Assembly: GCA_024230295.1 (NCBI GenBank)
Contig: JAAERN010000010.1
Coordinates: 1 to 39,844 of the forward strand
Reading direction: 5' to 3'
Length of the DNA stretch: 39,844 nucleotides
Source: Planctomycetota bacterium
Lineage (GTDB): Bacteria; Planctomycetota; Phycisphaerae; Phycisphaerales; SM1A02
Below, piece after piece: positions 1 through 8,271 of the stretch. The translations under genes and the position numbers were made by a program. A model generated the notes under the pieces. The model saw only the letters and a program-made list of their open reading frames with translations, did no database searches and was not told the DNA's origin. Each line of letters opens with the position of its first letter. Within the stretch, counting starts at the first letter, position 1.

Positions 1-78
1 CGAGCGGCTGAAGGTACCGGTTTGCTAAACCGGCGTAGGGCGTAAGCTCTACCGCGGGTTCGAATCCCGCCCTGTCCG
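1..78 (+). tRNA. tRNA-Ser(GCU), 5' end cut off by window edge
   Basis: The anticodon stem 17-21/29-33 encloses a seven-base loop with anticodon GCT at 24-26. A long variable arm (about 34-53) marks a class II tRNA. The T arm is 54-58/66-70 with loop TTCGAAT, and the 3' acceptor strand CCTGTCC is 71-77 with discriminator G78. CCA is not encoded. The 5' acceptor strand and the first D-arm bases lie before position 1. GCT with a long variable arm gives serine. Confidence 0.93.
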
Positions 79-79
79 T

Positions 80-113
80 TTGAAGTGGCCTCCGCTCTCG
101 GAGGCCATTTCAA
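80..113 (+). terminator. Strong hairpin just after tRNA-Ser
   Basis: A 15-bp stem (80-94 with 99-113) with one G-U wobble and the four-base loop CTCT begins two bases after the tRNA discriminator. No T-run follows, so it is either a U-poor terminator or a 3'-processing stop for the tRNA precursor. Confidence 0.6.
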
Positions 114-271
114 CAGAGCGAGACCGCCCCAGCGGTCGCCCCCCGAAAACCACCCCAACCCAGTGCCGTACCCTGCCTGCACCCAGTTCAGCCGCTCCGA
201 ACTCATCTACCGCACCTTCACCGGCATGGCCTGTCTGGGCAGCACTCTTGCGATCATGGAGGCGAAGCACC

Positions 272-883
272 ATGCTGATCGACATTTCACCGCCAATTTC
301 GGAGTCGCTCGCTGTATGGCCGAGCGACGTTGCGTTCAGCCGATCGATGCACAACACCATGGAGTCGGGCGACGCCATCAACCTCACTTCAATTCAAACG
401 ACGCTTCATCTCGGAGCCCACGTCGATGCAGAACGTCACTATGTCGCAGATGGGCGGGACGTCGCGCAGTGGCCCCTTGAGCGGTTCATCGGCGGGTGCA
501 GGGTTCTGCACGTTCCGGTATCGCGGGGCGGTCTCGTCATGCCGGAGCACATCCCGTCCACTTCGGCATTGCGGGTCCTGCTGCGAACCGATACGTATCC
601 CGATTCTGAACAGTTCAATGAGGACTTCGCGGGCATCCATCCCGACACTGTCGATCTGCTCGCTGATCGGGGCGTCCTGCTCATCGGCATCGACACCCCG
701 AGTGTCGACCGCTTCGCGGACCACGCCTTGCCCACGCATCAACGATTCGGTGAGCGTGGCGTGACGATTCTCGAGGGCCTTCGCCTGGGCCATGTCGCGG
801 CTGGTGCCTACGAACTCATCGCATTGCCGCTCCGCATCACCGGCGGCGATGGCTCGCCGGTGCGAGCGGTGTTGAGGGAGTAA
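272..883 (+). CDS. Cyclase family protein, kynurenine formamidase-like
   Basis: This 203-residue protein belongs to the metal-dependent cyclase/kynurenine formamidase (KynB-like) family, which hydrolyses N-formylkynurenine or related amides. The diagnostic metal-binding motif HLGAHVDAERH is at residues 46-56, and the protein opens with the family-typical LIDISPPISE. Length matches the family (about 200-210). ATG 272 was chosen because GGAGG lies about 10 bases upstream and the family N-terminus begins there; the frame stays open further upstream but runs through the tRNA hairpin. A class I aminotransferase of the KAT-like group lies 1.7 kb downstream, which would fit tryptophan/kynurenine catabolism, but the two are separated by unrelated genes, so the substrate remains an inference. 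Confidence 0.85.
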   Translation: MLIDISPPISESLAVWPSDVAFSRSMHNTMESGDAINLTSIQTTLHLGAHVDAERHYVADGRDVAQWPLERFIGGCRVLHVPVSRGGLVMPEHIPSTSALRVLLRTDTYPDSEQFNEDFAGIHPDTVDLLADRGVLLIGIDTPSVDRFADHALPTHQRFGERGVTILEGLRLGHVAAGAYELIALPLRITGGDGSPVRAVLRE

Positions 884-910
884 GGTGGAAGTCGCTGACG
901 TCTTACGCGA

Positions 911-943
911 TACGCTGGAGCGATGCCGAGTCCTTCGCAATGA
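911..943 (+). promoter_or_regulatory. Candidate -10 box and six-codon leader ORF before the cyclotransferase gene
   Basis: TACGCT (911-916) is followed after six bases by ATG 923, which opens a six-codon frame (MPSPSQ) ending in TGA 941-943. That stop overlaps ATG 940 of the next gene. The layout would allow translational coupling from a leaderless mini-ORF. This is inferred from spacing only and could be chance. Confidence 0.25.
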
Positions 944-1308
944 CCACGACCATCTTTGCCTACGGAACCCTTCGGACCGGAGAGCCGCATTGGGCTCGGC
1001 TGCTGGCGCCGGCGGACGGCGTTCGGGCGGTGACGGAAGCGGCGTTCACAATGCGAACGCTCGGGCGGTTTCCGATTGTGGAGCGGGGGGGCTTGACAGC
1101 GATCGCAGGCGAACTCTTTGAATTGGAATCCGAGACGCTCGCCGTGGTGGATGAACTCGAAGGCCACCCACGTTGGTATGAACGCGCTCAAATCAGCGTG
1201 CGGTTGGCGAGCGGGCAATCACAGCGAACCTGGATCTACCTCATGCCGCCGGGGCGGCATGATGACTCACCCATCATCGCCAGCGGTGACTGGCTGAGGC
1301 GGTGTTGA
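940..1308 (+). CDS. Gamma-glutamylcyclotransferase-fold (AIG2-like) protein
   Basis: This 122-residue protein has the GGCT fold. FAYGTLR at residues 6-12 is the substrate-binding YGTL motif. GELFEL and VVDELEGHPRWYER (about residues 70-87) carry the conserved acidic residue and Y/R positions. Family members release 5-oxoproline from gamma-glutamyl peptides or amines; the exact substrate cannot be read from sequence. No Shine-Dalgarno sequence precedes ATG 940. The 3' end overlaps the convergent C45 gene by 42 bp. Confidence 0.85.
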   Translation: MTTTIFAYGTLRTGEPHWARLLAPADGVRAVTEAAFTMRTLGRFPIVERGGLTAIAGELFELESETLAVVDELEGHPRWYERAQISVRLASGQSQRTWIYLMPPGRHDDSPIIASGDWLRRC

Positions 1309-2535
1309 GTCTTCCGCAGTTGGTAGGGGCTTCGTGGCAAAGAGGTCCTCAAGTCGAAGCGTGGTGATCGGTCGCTTCGTGGCAGATTGAAGGCGTCCAT
1401 GCTCATCGGTTCCGGCGAAGCACACCTGCAACTCGCCCAAACATGGCTGTGCCACGAGCGCGTGCAGGGTCATGAATGAACGGTGATCCTGCGCGACCTT
1501 GCCGAGTGCCTGCCACACCGCCTGCACATCGAGTGGCGACCGGCGAGACTCACACGCCTTGTAAAGCAGGGCGTACCTGGCGTAGGAGTCACCTGCGCGA
1601 AGGCGAGGCGGTTCGTCGCCGCATGTAGTGGCGTGATTCGTCGTGACGGTCAGCGAGCGGCCAGGCTTGGCCGGCCGCGAGCCATCGGCATCAAGGTGCC
1701 AAGTGTGCGCGGGAGCCGGCGATGAAGTGTTACCGTCCACGACGCGAATCATGTAAGAGAATGGGAACGGCCCCTGCGCTTCGAGTTCTCTCTTGGCGAT
1801 CTGCTGCGCGGTCTCCGGCGTGGCCTGCTGGAGGATGTCCAGCATCGCAAGCATGACTGGGCGTTCCGGTTCGAGAACAGCGTCCATTTTTGGCCCGTTG
1901 CCGTCATGCAGAAAGGTGCAGACGCCGTGCTCATTGATGCCGGTCATGGCGCCAAGCAGGCAGACCGGAGTCAGGCTTGCGGTGGCGAATCCCTCGTCGG
2001 GATGACGTACCAGCAGGACCTGCGTCTCGACCCAGTGCGGTGAGAACACAGCAAGATCCAGTGTTCGAGCGGTGATGGGTTGGCCGCCAACCGTCTGCTC
2101 GCCCCAGGCCGTGAAGCCGCTGCAGCCAACCGCGCGAATCATGTCGTAGCCATTCCAGAGAATCAGGTCGGTTTCATCCAGCGGGCGATTGACGCCGGGG
2201 AGCATCAGGCCCTCTTCGCCGACGCGGTCGAGGAGCCCTCGATACATCGCAGAGAGTTCTTGGCGGTGCGCCGGTGACAATGAGATCATCGGCGTCCATC
2301 CCCGCATCATCTCGGCCATGCCATGGGTTGATGGGGGCATGATCTCGAAGAGTTGCTTGATCCCCGTCACAAAGTCCGCCCCGACCAGCCAACCGTGGGC
2401 GTAGCCCATCTCGGCGGGTGTGCCGTAGACGTGAACGATTCGGGTTTCGCCATGTTGCTCAAGATGCCCGCGAACGTCCATCGCCGGCTCGGCCGCAGTT
2501 GTGACCGTCGCCAATACAAGCAGCAGTTGATGCAT
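1267..2535 (-). CDS. C45-type autoproteolytic acyltransferase/hydrolase, exported
   Basis: This 422-residue protein resembles the Ntn-hydrolase family C45 (acyl-CoA:6-APA acyltransferase-like). The motif VGCSGFTAWG places the predicted nucleophile at Cys138, the residue exposed when the precursor cleaves itself. It is followed by GQPITARTLDL, the usual substrate-loop signature. An N-terminal hydrophobic stretch (residues 2-16) looks like a signal peptide. ATG 2535 was preferred over an upstream TTG at 2583 because the signal peptide then sits at the N-terminus. Family members hydrolyse or transfer acyl groups on amides, such as bile-salt hydrolase-like and ceramidase-like enzymes. The true substrate is unknown. 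Confidence 0.82.
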   Translation of the reverse strand: MHQLLLVLATVTTAAEPAMDVRGHLEQHGETRIVHVYGTPAEMGYAHGWLVGADFVTGIKQLFEIMPPSTHGMAEMMRGWTPMISLSPAHRQELSAMYRGLLDRVGEEGLMLPGVNRPLDETDLILWNGYDMIRAVGCSGFTAWGEQTVGGQPITARTLDLAVFSPHWVETQVLLVRHPDEGFATASLTPVCLLGAMTGINEHGVCTFLHDGNGPKMDAVLEPERPVMLAMLDILQQATPETAQQIAKRELEAQGPFPFSYMIRVVDGNTSSPAPAHTWHLDADGSRPAKPGRSLTVTTNHATTCGDEPPRLRAGDSYARYALLYKACESRRSPLDVQAVWQALGKVAQDHRSFMTLHALVAQPCLGELQVCFAGTDEHGRLQSATKRPITTLRLEDLFATKPLPTAEDSTPPQPVTAGDDG

Positions 2536-2605
2536 CTGGGCAGCATACTGCGATCTTGCTTCCGCTTTTTGTTGCAGGGGCAAATCAAGCTAGAATGCCA
2601 CCTCC

Positions 2606-3766
2606 ATGCCCAAGAACCATGTGGCGACGCGACTTCAACCATTCGGCGAGACAGTGTTCGCAACCTGGAGCCGCCTGGCCCTGCAGCATGGCGCGGTGAA
2701 TCTCGGGCAGGGATTCCCCGACTTCGACGGGCCGCCCGAAGTGGTCGAGGCGGCCCACCGGGCGATGGTCGATGGGCACAATCAGTATGCGCCGATGCCG
2801 GGCGTTGCCCCGCTGCGTGAAGCCATCGCGGCAGACTTTGCGAGCGAGACGGGGATCTCACTCGATTCGGACACCAATATCACGGTCACTGCGGGGTGCA
2901 CCGAAGCGATCGCAGCGACGCTGCTCGGGCTCTTGAATCCCGGTGATGAGGTCATCGTCTTTGAGCCCTTCTACGACTCATATCCGGCGTCGATTGCAAT
3001 GGCGGGCGGCGTGATGCGCACGGTGACGACTCGGCCACCCGACTTTGGCATCGATCTCGATGCCGTCCGCGACGCAATAACGCCGCGTACTCGGGCAATC
3101 CTGCTCAATACGCCGCACAATCCTACGGGGCATGTTGCCACGCTCAGCGAGCTTTGCGGACTCGCAGAGATTGCACAGGCGCATGACCTGATTGCGATCG
3201 CCGATGAGGTGTACGACCGAATTGTGTTCGAGGGATCGCACCACCCGATCGCAGCAATCGACGGAATGTGGGAGCGAACAATCACGCTTCGCTCCATGGC
3301 GAAGACGTTCTCGATGACCGGATGGAAGATCGGCTGGGCGATCGCGCCAGCGCCACTGAGCGCCGTCGTTCGGGCGGCGCACCAGTTCATGACCTACGCC
3401 ATCGCGACACCGCTGCAGTACGGCGCGGCCGCTGCACTCGGTCTCGGCGAGGCGTACTACACATCGCTCCACGCCGACTATCTCGCCAGGCGCAACCTGG
3501 TATGCGATGCCCTTGAACAGGCGGGCTTCGGCGTGCACCGACCCGCGGGGACGTACTTCGTCATGTGCGATCACACACCGTTCGGATTCGAGAGTGCCGA
3601 GGCGTTCTGCTCGCATCTGGTCGAGCACGTCGGCATCGCGGCGATTCCGCCCGGATCGTTCTACGCTGATCCGTGTGACGGTCGCGACCTTGTGCGTTTC
3701 GCTTTCTGCAAGACCATGCCAGTACTCAAAGAGGCAATCAAGAGGCTCGATCGTTTGCAGTCTTAG
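2606..3766 (+). CDS. PLP-dependent class I/II aminotransferase (KAT/YbdL-like)
   Basis: This 386-residue fold-type I aminotransferase has the N-terminal VNLGQGFPDF motif of the kynurenine/glutamine/methionine aminotransferase group. The Asn of NTPHNPTG (residues 168-175) and the D200-x-x-Y203 pair contact the cofactor. The predicted Schiff-base lysine is K233 in SMAKTFSMTGWKIGW. Length is typical. ATG 2606 lies 70 bp from the divergent C45 gene start. The stop overlaps the convergent symporter stop by 4 bp. The most likely donors are methionine, glutamine, kynurenine or aromatic amino acids; no further resolution is possible from sequence. Confidence 0.88.
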   Translation: MPKNHVATRLQPFGETVFATWSRLALQHGAVNLGQGFPDFDGPPEVVEAAHRAMVDGHNQYAPMPGVAPLREAIAADFASETGISLDSDTNITVTAGCTEAIAATLLGLLNPGDEVIVFEPFYDSYPASIAMAGGVMRTVTTRPPDFGIDLDAVRDAITPRTRAILLNTPHNPTGHVATLSELCGLAEIAQAHDLIAIADEVYDRIVFEGSHHPIAAIDGMWERTITLRSMAKTFSMTGWKIGWAIAPAPLSAVVRAAHQFMTYAIATPLQYGAAAALGLGEAYYTSLHADYLARRNLVCDALEQAGFGVHRPAGTYFVMCDHTPFGFESAEAFCSHLVEHVGIAAIPPGSFYADPCDGRDLVRFAFCKTMPVLKEAIKRLDRLQS

Positions 3767-5343
3767 GCGATCTGCGTCTGCTGCCCTTGCGGTGCTCTTT
3801 TTCCAAGGAGGCACACACCGAACGCCGCTGCCGATGCAATCGTCATTCTCCATGGAAATGCTGGCGGAGGGAGGGCATCCTCTCCTGCAATCATTGGCAT
3901 CCAGAGATTCCACGCAAAGGGCTGTAGCGACAGAACAGTGAGCAGCCCGACCAACAGGGCAGCAGCAGCAGACCACGCATTCCCTCGCGGCGTCAGCAGG
4001 GCGGTGAGGAAGATGCCAAGAAGGCCTGCATATGCAAAGACCATCACGCCGAGAGCAAAGTCGAGCAGTGTTTCGCCACTGGCGTTTTGCCAATAGGCGC
4101 AGAGCAGAGCAAAGAGTGTCAGTGCTGCGGCCCATGAGGTGATGATTCGCCGGGCCATCGCAGTCTCACGTGCAGGACTCATCGCGGCATGTCCACGCGC
4201 GGCCCTCCATGGTCGGATGATGTCTGATGTGGTCGAGGCCGCAAGAGCGTTGAGCGCTGAGTCGAGGCTGCTCATGGCTGCGGCAAAGAGGCCTGCCATC
4301 ATGAGCCCACGAAGTCCTGTGGGCATGTCCCGCAGAATGAAGTGCAAGAAAATATCTCGATCGCCCTCAGCCGCTAGGTGAGAGATGATGGGCCCGTGCT
4401 CTTGTGTTTCAAGCCAGAGCAACACACCAAGTCCGAGGAAGAGAAATGTGACTGGCCACCCGATGAGATTGGAGAGGATGCCCGCCCATGCTGCCTTTTG
4501 AGGCGTTCTGCATGTCAGGAGCCGCTGGGCGAGATCCTGATCGGTTCCGTAGGCTGCAATGAGAAAGAGCGTCATGCCAATAGCGGCGCCCCAAACTGTG
4601 TAGGGGTTGGTCCACGAGAGCGACCAGTCGATCATGCGGAGTTTGCCCGCATCGTCAAGTTGTGCAAGGGCCTCAGCGGGCGCGATGTCGACTTTGATCC
4701 AGAGCAGACCTACTGCCACCGCGACCGTGCCGACGAGTACGCACGCTTGCAAGACATCTGTCCAGATAACAGCTCGCACACCGCCAAGCACCGTGTACAC
4801 ACATGCTGCCGCTGCGACAAGCACGATGGCGACTGCAAGTGACCCGCCACTTGCGTCACCAAAGGCCACAAGTGAAAAGGGGATGGCCGTCATGAAGAGC
4901 CTTGCACCACTCGCGAGTAGGCGGCCGATGCCGAACATCGCCGCTGCGCCGCCGCCTGCGCTTGCACCAAATCGTTGGGTTATGAGGCCGTACACGCTTG
5001 GCGTACCTGCCTTGAAGATCGCTGGAAGGAACACGAATCCGACGATGATGAACGCTGCCAGTCCGGCAAACTTGAATGTGAGGTAGGAGAGATCGCCTCG
5101 AAATCCCTGCTGCGGCCCGCCGATGAAGGTCGCCGCACTGACTGCTGTGGCAAGCGTGGAGACTGCCACTGCCCAGACTGGCATTGATCGGCCAGCGAGA
5201 AAAAAATCATCGCCCTCTTCGTGGCGGCGAGACGCTGCAGCGCCAATGGCCACAACCAATCCGAGGTACACCACGACTACGAGCCAATCAACCGCCGTAA
5301 ACATTGTGATGAGACTACTCAAGTTCGGCTGCAGCGGGTCCAT
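3763..5343 (-). CDS. Sodium:solute symporter (SSS family)
   Basis: This is a 526-residue polytopic inner-membrane protein with about 13 hydrophobic segments. The SSS signature region is clear: FFLAGRSMPVWAVAVSTLAT near the N-terminus, GGVRAVIWTDVLQ in the middle, and GLFAAAMSSLDSALNALAA further on, which holds Na+-site hydroxyl residues. Such proteins import sugars, proline, pantothenate, acetate or nucleosides with Na+. The sequence does not identify the substrate, though LeuT-fold sugar/sialic-acid type members look similar. ATG 5343 follows a GGGG stretch; an upstream TTG (5364) and ATG 5304 are alternatives. Confidence 0.87.
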   Translation of the reverse strand: MDPLQPNLSSLITMFTAVDWLVVVVYLGLVVAIGAAASRRHEEGDDFFLAGRSMPVWAVAVSTLATAVSAATFIGGPQQGFRGDLSYLTFKFAGLAAFIIVGFVFLPAIFKAGTPSVYGLITQRFGASAGGGAAAMFGIGRLLASGARLFMTAIPFSLVAFGDASGGSLAVAIVLVAAAACVYTVLGGVRAVIWTDVLQACVLVGTVAVAVGLLWIKVDIAPAEALAQLDDAGKLRMIDWSLSWTNPYTVWGAAIGMTLFLIAAYGTDQDLAQRLLTCRTPQKAAWAGILSNLIGWPVTFLFLGLGVLLWLETQEHGPIISHLAAEGDRDIFLHFILRDMPTGLRGLMMAGLFAAAMSSLDSALNALAASTTSDIIRPWRAARGHAAMSPARETAMARRIITSWAAALTLFALLCAYWQNASGETLLDFALGVMVFAYAGLLGIFLTALLTPRGNAWSAAAALLVGLLTVLSLQPFAWNLWMPMIAGEDALPPPAFPWRMTIASAAAFGVCLLGKRAPQGQQTQIA

Positions 5344-5470
5344 GCCAACCCCACAGAGAGCCAATACTCACTGATTCTGGCCTCTTGAGATCCACCAGTG
5401 TTGGCTCTGGGCTGTTCGGAATGCGGGAAGACTGAAGTAGATCGCAGAATGGTGAGATGCGATGCCCTTT

Positions 5471-5499
5471 TTGCAGTTAGCCTGTGTTTGGGCTTAAAG
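5471..5499 (+). promoter_or_regulatory. Candidate sigma70-type promoter of the dockerin gene
   Basis: TTGCAG (5471-5476) and TTAAAG (5494-5499) are separated by 17 bp. They lie just upstream of the Shine-Dalgarno sequence and GTG start of the secreted dockerin gene, giving a 5' leader of about 20 nt. The spacing is ideal but the -10 is a weak match. Confidence 0.4.
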
Positions 5500-5525
5500 T
5501 TTGCCGTGGATGGAGGGATGTCTTC

Positions 5526-6932
5526 GTGCGACGTATCCAAATCGTGTGTGTAATCTGGGCGACTGTCCTGACGCAAGCAGCCGCATGGGCTGGTTTGAAT
5601 TGCTATCCCTATTGGCAGGAGCAAATCGTCTTTCTTGGAGATGACTGGCTTGATTCTCGTTCGGTCGCCGTCTCGTTGCCATGGCTCGCTATTGGCGATC
5701 CATTGTCCGATGAGTATGGCCTTGAGGATGTCGGAAGAGTGACCTTCTATCACTATGACTATGACCTGCACGAATTCACTCCTGTAGACACCATGCTTGG
5801 CCGCGTAGATGAGGGGATGCGCTACGGCGGGGTCATGGAAATGAGTGAAGGTGTGGCGACTGTTTTGTTTCAGTCCGAAGGTTCGAAAATAGAAGTGCTG
5901 TCGACGGACGAGCTTGAGTGGGATCTGCAGCAGACAATTGAACCGCTTTCCGCAGATGGTGTTTTTCAGAGCATGGCGCTCGACCCGCCTTGGCTGGTCG
6001 CTTCAGAAACGCATGACGGTGAAGTCCTGATTCGATTCTTCAAGTGGGATCCTGACTTTGATGAGTTTGATGTCAAGAATGCCAGTCTGCATGCCGGCCT
6101 CGAAGGGTATCTCCTCACTGCTATCCACGGCACAAGTGGCATCTCAACAGCCCTCATTGCTGATCCCTATCTCGAGAGAGAGGTGGCCATTCTGCAATTC
6201 AATCCGTCCAACAGTACGTGGTACTGGAAAAATATTCATCATCCCGACGTCTCGGAGTTCTACGGCCAGAATATCGTCGTGTCCTCTCAGCATGTGGCGA
6301 TATCTGCCTCTCCGAGCGGTGATGCCCCCGGCTATGTTGAGGTCTTTGAGAAAAACAACTTTATGGCCAACGGTGTTCCAACTCCGATCCACACCATGAC
6401 GCTTCCTGAAAGCCACTCGGTATTTGACATGGACCTTTCCTACAGCTGGCTGCTCGTGTCCCACTTTGACACTTGGGCCGATGATCTGGTTGGCGGGCAA
6501 CTCACCAGAATGGATCTCTCTACCGGCGTCGAGACCGAGGTAGTGATTCCAAATTTGAGATCTGACAGCCGAACACGGTCACTTGATCTTGATGGGTCGT
6601 TTTTTGCTGCTGAGGGCATCGAGGACAGCGTCAACAATCGAAGTGTGTTCTACACTCCGCTGGTCGACTGCGATTCCGATGGAGAGAGCGATCCTTGTGA
6701 GATCGAGGACCGATTCGGGCTCGATGCCGACTCTGATGGTGTTCTCGATACCTGCGTGTGTCCAGGCAACATGAACCCGCTCGTGGATACCCAGATTGAT
6801 GCAGAGGACGTCCTGATCCTGCTCCAGAGTGGCTGGGGGGGAGACACCGGCTGGGGCGACTTTAATGGTGACGATGACACCAACGTGCTCGATCTGCTCA
6901 TTGTGCTGGAGAACTGGGGAGACTGCCCCTAG
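5526..6932 (+). CDS. Secreted FG-GAP/beta-propeller-like protein with C-terminal GC-type dockerin
   Basis: This 468-residue exported protein has signal peptide RRIQIVCVIWATVLTQAAAWAG. The body is made of repeated blocks with Ser/Val-rich strands such as SVAVSLPWLAIGD, HVAISASPSGD and YSWLLVSHFD, which resembles a hidden beta-propeller. A calcium-rich linker (DCDSDGESDPCEIE, DADSDGVLDTC) leads to a two-repeat GC-type dockerin ending in ENWGDCP. GTG 5526 was chosen because GGAGGG lies 8 bases upstream and puts the signal peptide at the N-terminus; an upstream in-frame GTG at 5484 lacks this. GC-type dockerins are typical of Phycisphaerae surface proteins. The partner and function of this protein are unknown. 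Confidence 0.85.
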   Translation: MRRIQIVCVIWATVLTQAAAWAGLNCYPYWQEQIVFLGDDWLDSRSVAVSLPWLAIGDPLSDEYGLEDVGRVTFYHYDYDLHEFTPVDTMLGRVDEGMRYGGVMEMSEGVATVLFQSEGSKIEVLSTDELEWDLQQTIEPLSADGVFQSMALDPPWLVASETHDGEVLIRFFKWDPDFDEFDVKNASLHAGLEGYLLTAIHGTSGISTALIADPYLEREVAILQFNPSNSTWYWKNIHHPDVSEFYGQNIVVSSQHVAISASPSGDAPGYVEVFEKNNFMANGVPTPIHTMTLPESHSVFDMDLSYSWLLVSHFDTWADDLVGGQLTRMDLSTGVETEVVIPNLRSDSRTRSLDLDGSFFAAEGIEDSVNNRSVFYTPLVDCDSDGESDPCEIEDRFGLDADSDGVLDTCVCPGNMNPLVDTQIDAEDVLILLQSGWGGDTGWGDFNGDDDTNVLDLLIVLENWGDCP

Positions 6933-6993
6933 GGGAGTGCGGCTTGGTCCCATGATGGCATCACGGCGGCAGGTGTTGTATAGTGATCGATTC

Positions 6994-7009
6994 CCGCCCC
7001 TGAGGGCGG
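6994..7009 (+). promoter_or_regulatory. Short GC hairpin upstream of rplU
   Basis: CCGCCC (6994-6999) and GGGCGG (7004-7009) form a perfect 6-bp stem with loop CTGA, eight bases before the AAGGAG of rplU. It could be the end of the upstream dockerin transcript or a leader structure acting on L21 synthesis. A TATAGT hexamer lies just upstream (6980-6985), which would place the hairpin inside the rplU leader. Confidence 0.35.
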
Positions 7010-7027
7010 TTTCGAAGGAGCTCTGCT

Positions 7028-7396
7028 GTGTACGCGATAGTCGAAGATAGTGGCAGTCAGATCAAACTCGCTCCAGGCGCCGTTCTGGACATCGATCTCC
7101 GTGATGACGCCCCTGAGGGAGCCACCATCACGTTCGACCGCGTGCTCGCCGTCAAAGGCGAGGGCGACGCGCCCGCGGCTCTCGGAAGTCCTTACGTTGA
7201 TGGCGCGACGGTTACTGCCGAAGTCATTGGCGAGATCAAGGGCGAGAAGATCGACGTCATCAAGTTCAAGCGTCGTAAGAATTATCGTCGCAAGGTCGGC
7301 CATCGTCAGCGGCTGCTTCGGATCCGCGTTGGTGAAATCAGCGGCGCTGCCAAGAAGCCAACCAAGAAAAAGGCCGCTGCCAAGGCCGACGAGTAG
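7028..7396 (+). CDS. rplU: 50S ribosomal protein L21 (bL21)
   Basis: This 122-residue protein matches bL21: MYAIVEDSGSQIKL at the N-terminus, the FDRVLAVKG strand, GATVTAEVIGEIKGEKI, and the signature IDVIKFKRRKNYRRKVGHRQ that contacts 23S rRNA. The tail KKPTKKKAAAKADE is a lysine/alanine-rich extension of about 15 residues. GTG 7028 has AAGGAG 7 bases upstream. In most bacteria rplU is followed by rpmA (L27); here it is followed by about 180 bp of non-coding sequence and a minus-strand lipoprotein, so the usual pair is split. Confidence 0.95.
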   Translation: MYAIVEDSGSQIKLAPGAVLDIDLRDDAPEGATITFDRVLAVKGEGDAPAALGSPYVDGATVTAEVIGEIKGEKIDVIKFKRRKNYRRKVGHRQRLLRIRVGEISGAAKKPTKKKAAAKADE

Positions 7397-7576
7397 CAGG
7401 CTCCCTCACGAATCAATATGGATCGGCGGATCTCCGCAACAGCCATGCTGTGCGATGTGATCGCCGTGGTGCCGCGAATGCCGCGTGAGTCGAGGGTAAA
7501 AAATCGCTTGATGAACAGTGGGGCGAATGAGCAGGAGACCTGTTCCTTCGCGGACCTTGTGGCGATGCGCACCACG
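7397..7576. other. Intergenic gap after rplU with no supported gene
   Basis: Open frames cross this stretch on both strands, but none has family-like sequence, a ribosome binding site or a credible boundary. One minus-strand frame contains RGIRGTTAI, which resembles the start of AroH-type chorismate mutase by eye, but the similarity stops after about ten residues. No terminator with a T-run was found after rplU. Confidence 0.5.
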
Positions 7577-8215
7577 TCAGGATCTGACTTGGTTGTCTCC
7601 CGCACGCACGTACATCGTTCGGCCGAAGGCGTTCGTCACAAATTGATCAACGCCATCCGCGAACCGATGTCCCTGAGAGTCGTTGCAGATACCGGTAAAG
7701 ACGGCCGTCAGCCGAGCTGGTGAGAGCAGGTCTACGAATCCCTCTGTCGCCTCGGTCAGTACGAGTCCCGAGGGTTCGACTCGAAGTGACATGTTGCCAC
7801 TCTCATGTCCACCGATCGGATACCCGAACCCTCCGCCCTCGTAGATGCCTACTTCTCCGTTTGATATCAGGATGTATCGAATCGACAGGTTGGTTGCGTC
7901 CGAGTCGATCGGCGTCTCGCCAGGCATCGGGGGGAAGAGCATCTCGACGTGCAGAATCTGCCCTGAATCGATCTCGCCCGATGCCAACTCGCTAAATTTC
8001 AGATCCGACATCCAGAGCGATGTGTGTACGAAGGGGTCGCTCGTGCACAACTTCGTGGCAACAGGCATCGAGAGATGGCCCGCGTTTCCGCCGATTCGCC
8101 GTACATCGCACGAAGCGACAAAATCCCCCGCCCAGTGCCGGGCGTAGTCCAGATAGGCGCACGACGAAAGCATGGCCGCTGTGACGCTGAGTACCGAGAT
8201 GATCCTCAATTGCAT
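7577..8215 (-). CDS. Hypothetical lipoprotein
   Basis: This 212-residue protein has a lipoprotein signal peptide, MQLRIISVLSVTAAMLSSC, with a plausible lipobox (LSSC) at Cys19. The rest is a soluble, mostly beta-strand-like domain with two more pairs of cysteines. No family was recognised. ATG 8215 has no Shine-Dalgarno sequence; TAGACT lies 7 bases upstream, so the mRNA may be leaderless. It is divergent from ubiE with 56 bp between starts. Envelope localisation is the only role that can be supported. Confidence 0.7.
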   Translation of the reverse strand: MQLRIISVLSVTAAMLSSCAYLDYARHWAGDFVASCDVRRIGGNAGHLSMPVATKLCTSDPFVHTSLWMSDLKFSELASGEIDSGQILHVEMLFPPMPGETPIDSDATNLSIRYILISNGEVGIYEGGGFGYPIGGHESGNMSLRVEPSGLVLTEATEGFVDLLSPARLTAVFTGICNDSQGHRFADGVDQFVTNAFGRTMYVRAGDNQVRS

Positions 8216-8271
8216 GGTGGCGAGTCTATCAGACCTATGGCCGACCGCCGCTCCGGGACGGTGGCCACCAG

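Noticed and set aside
2978-4135. Long minus-strand frame antisense to the aminotransferase
   Set aside because: It is Arg/Cys/Ser-rich with no domain pattern and crosses two well-supported genes. It is a high-GC shadow frame.
7306-7723. Open frames on both strands after rplU, one with RGIRGTTAI resembling AroH chorismate mutase
   Set aside because: The resemblance covers only about ten residues, there is no start or ribosome binding site, and the frame runs through the rplU coding end. It is better read as chance.
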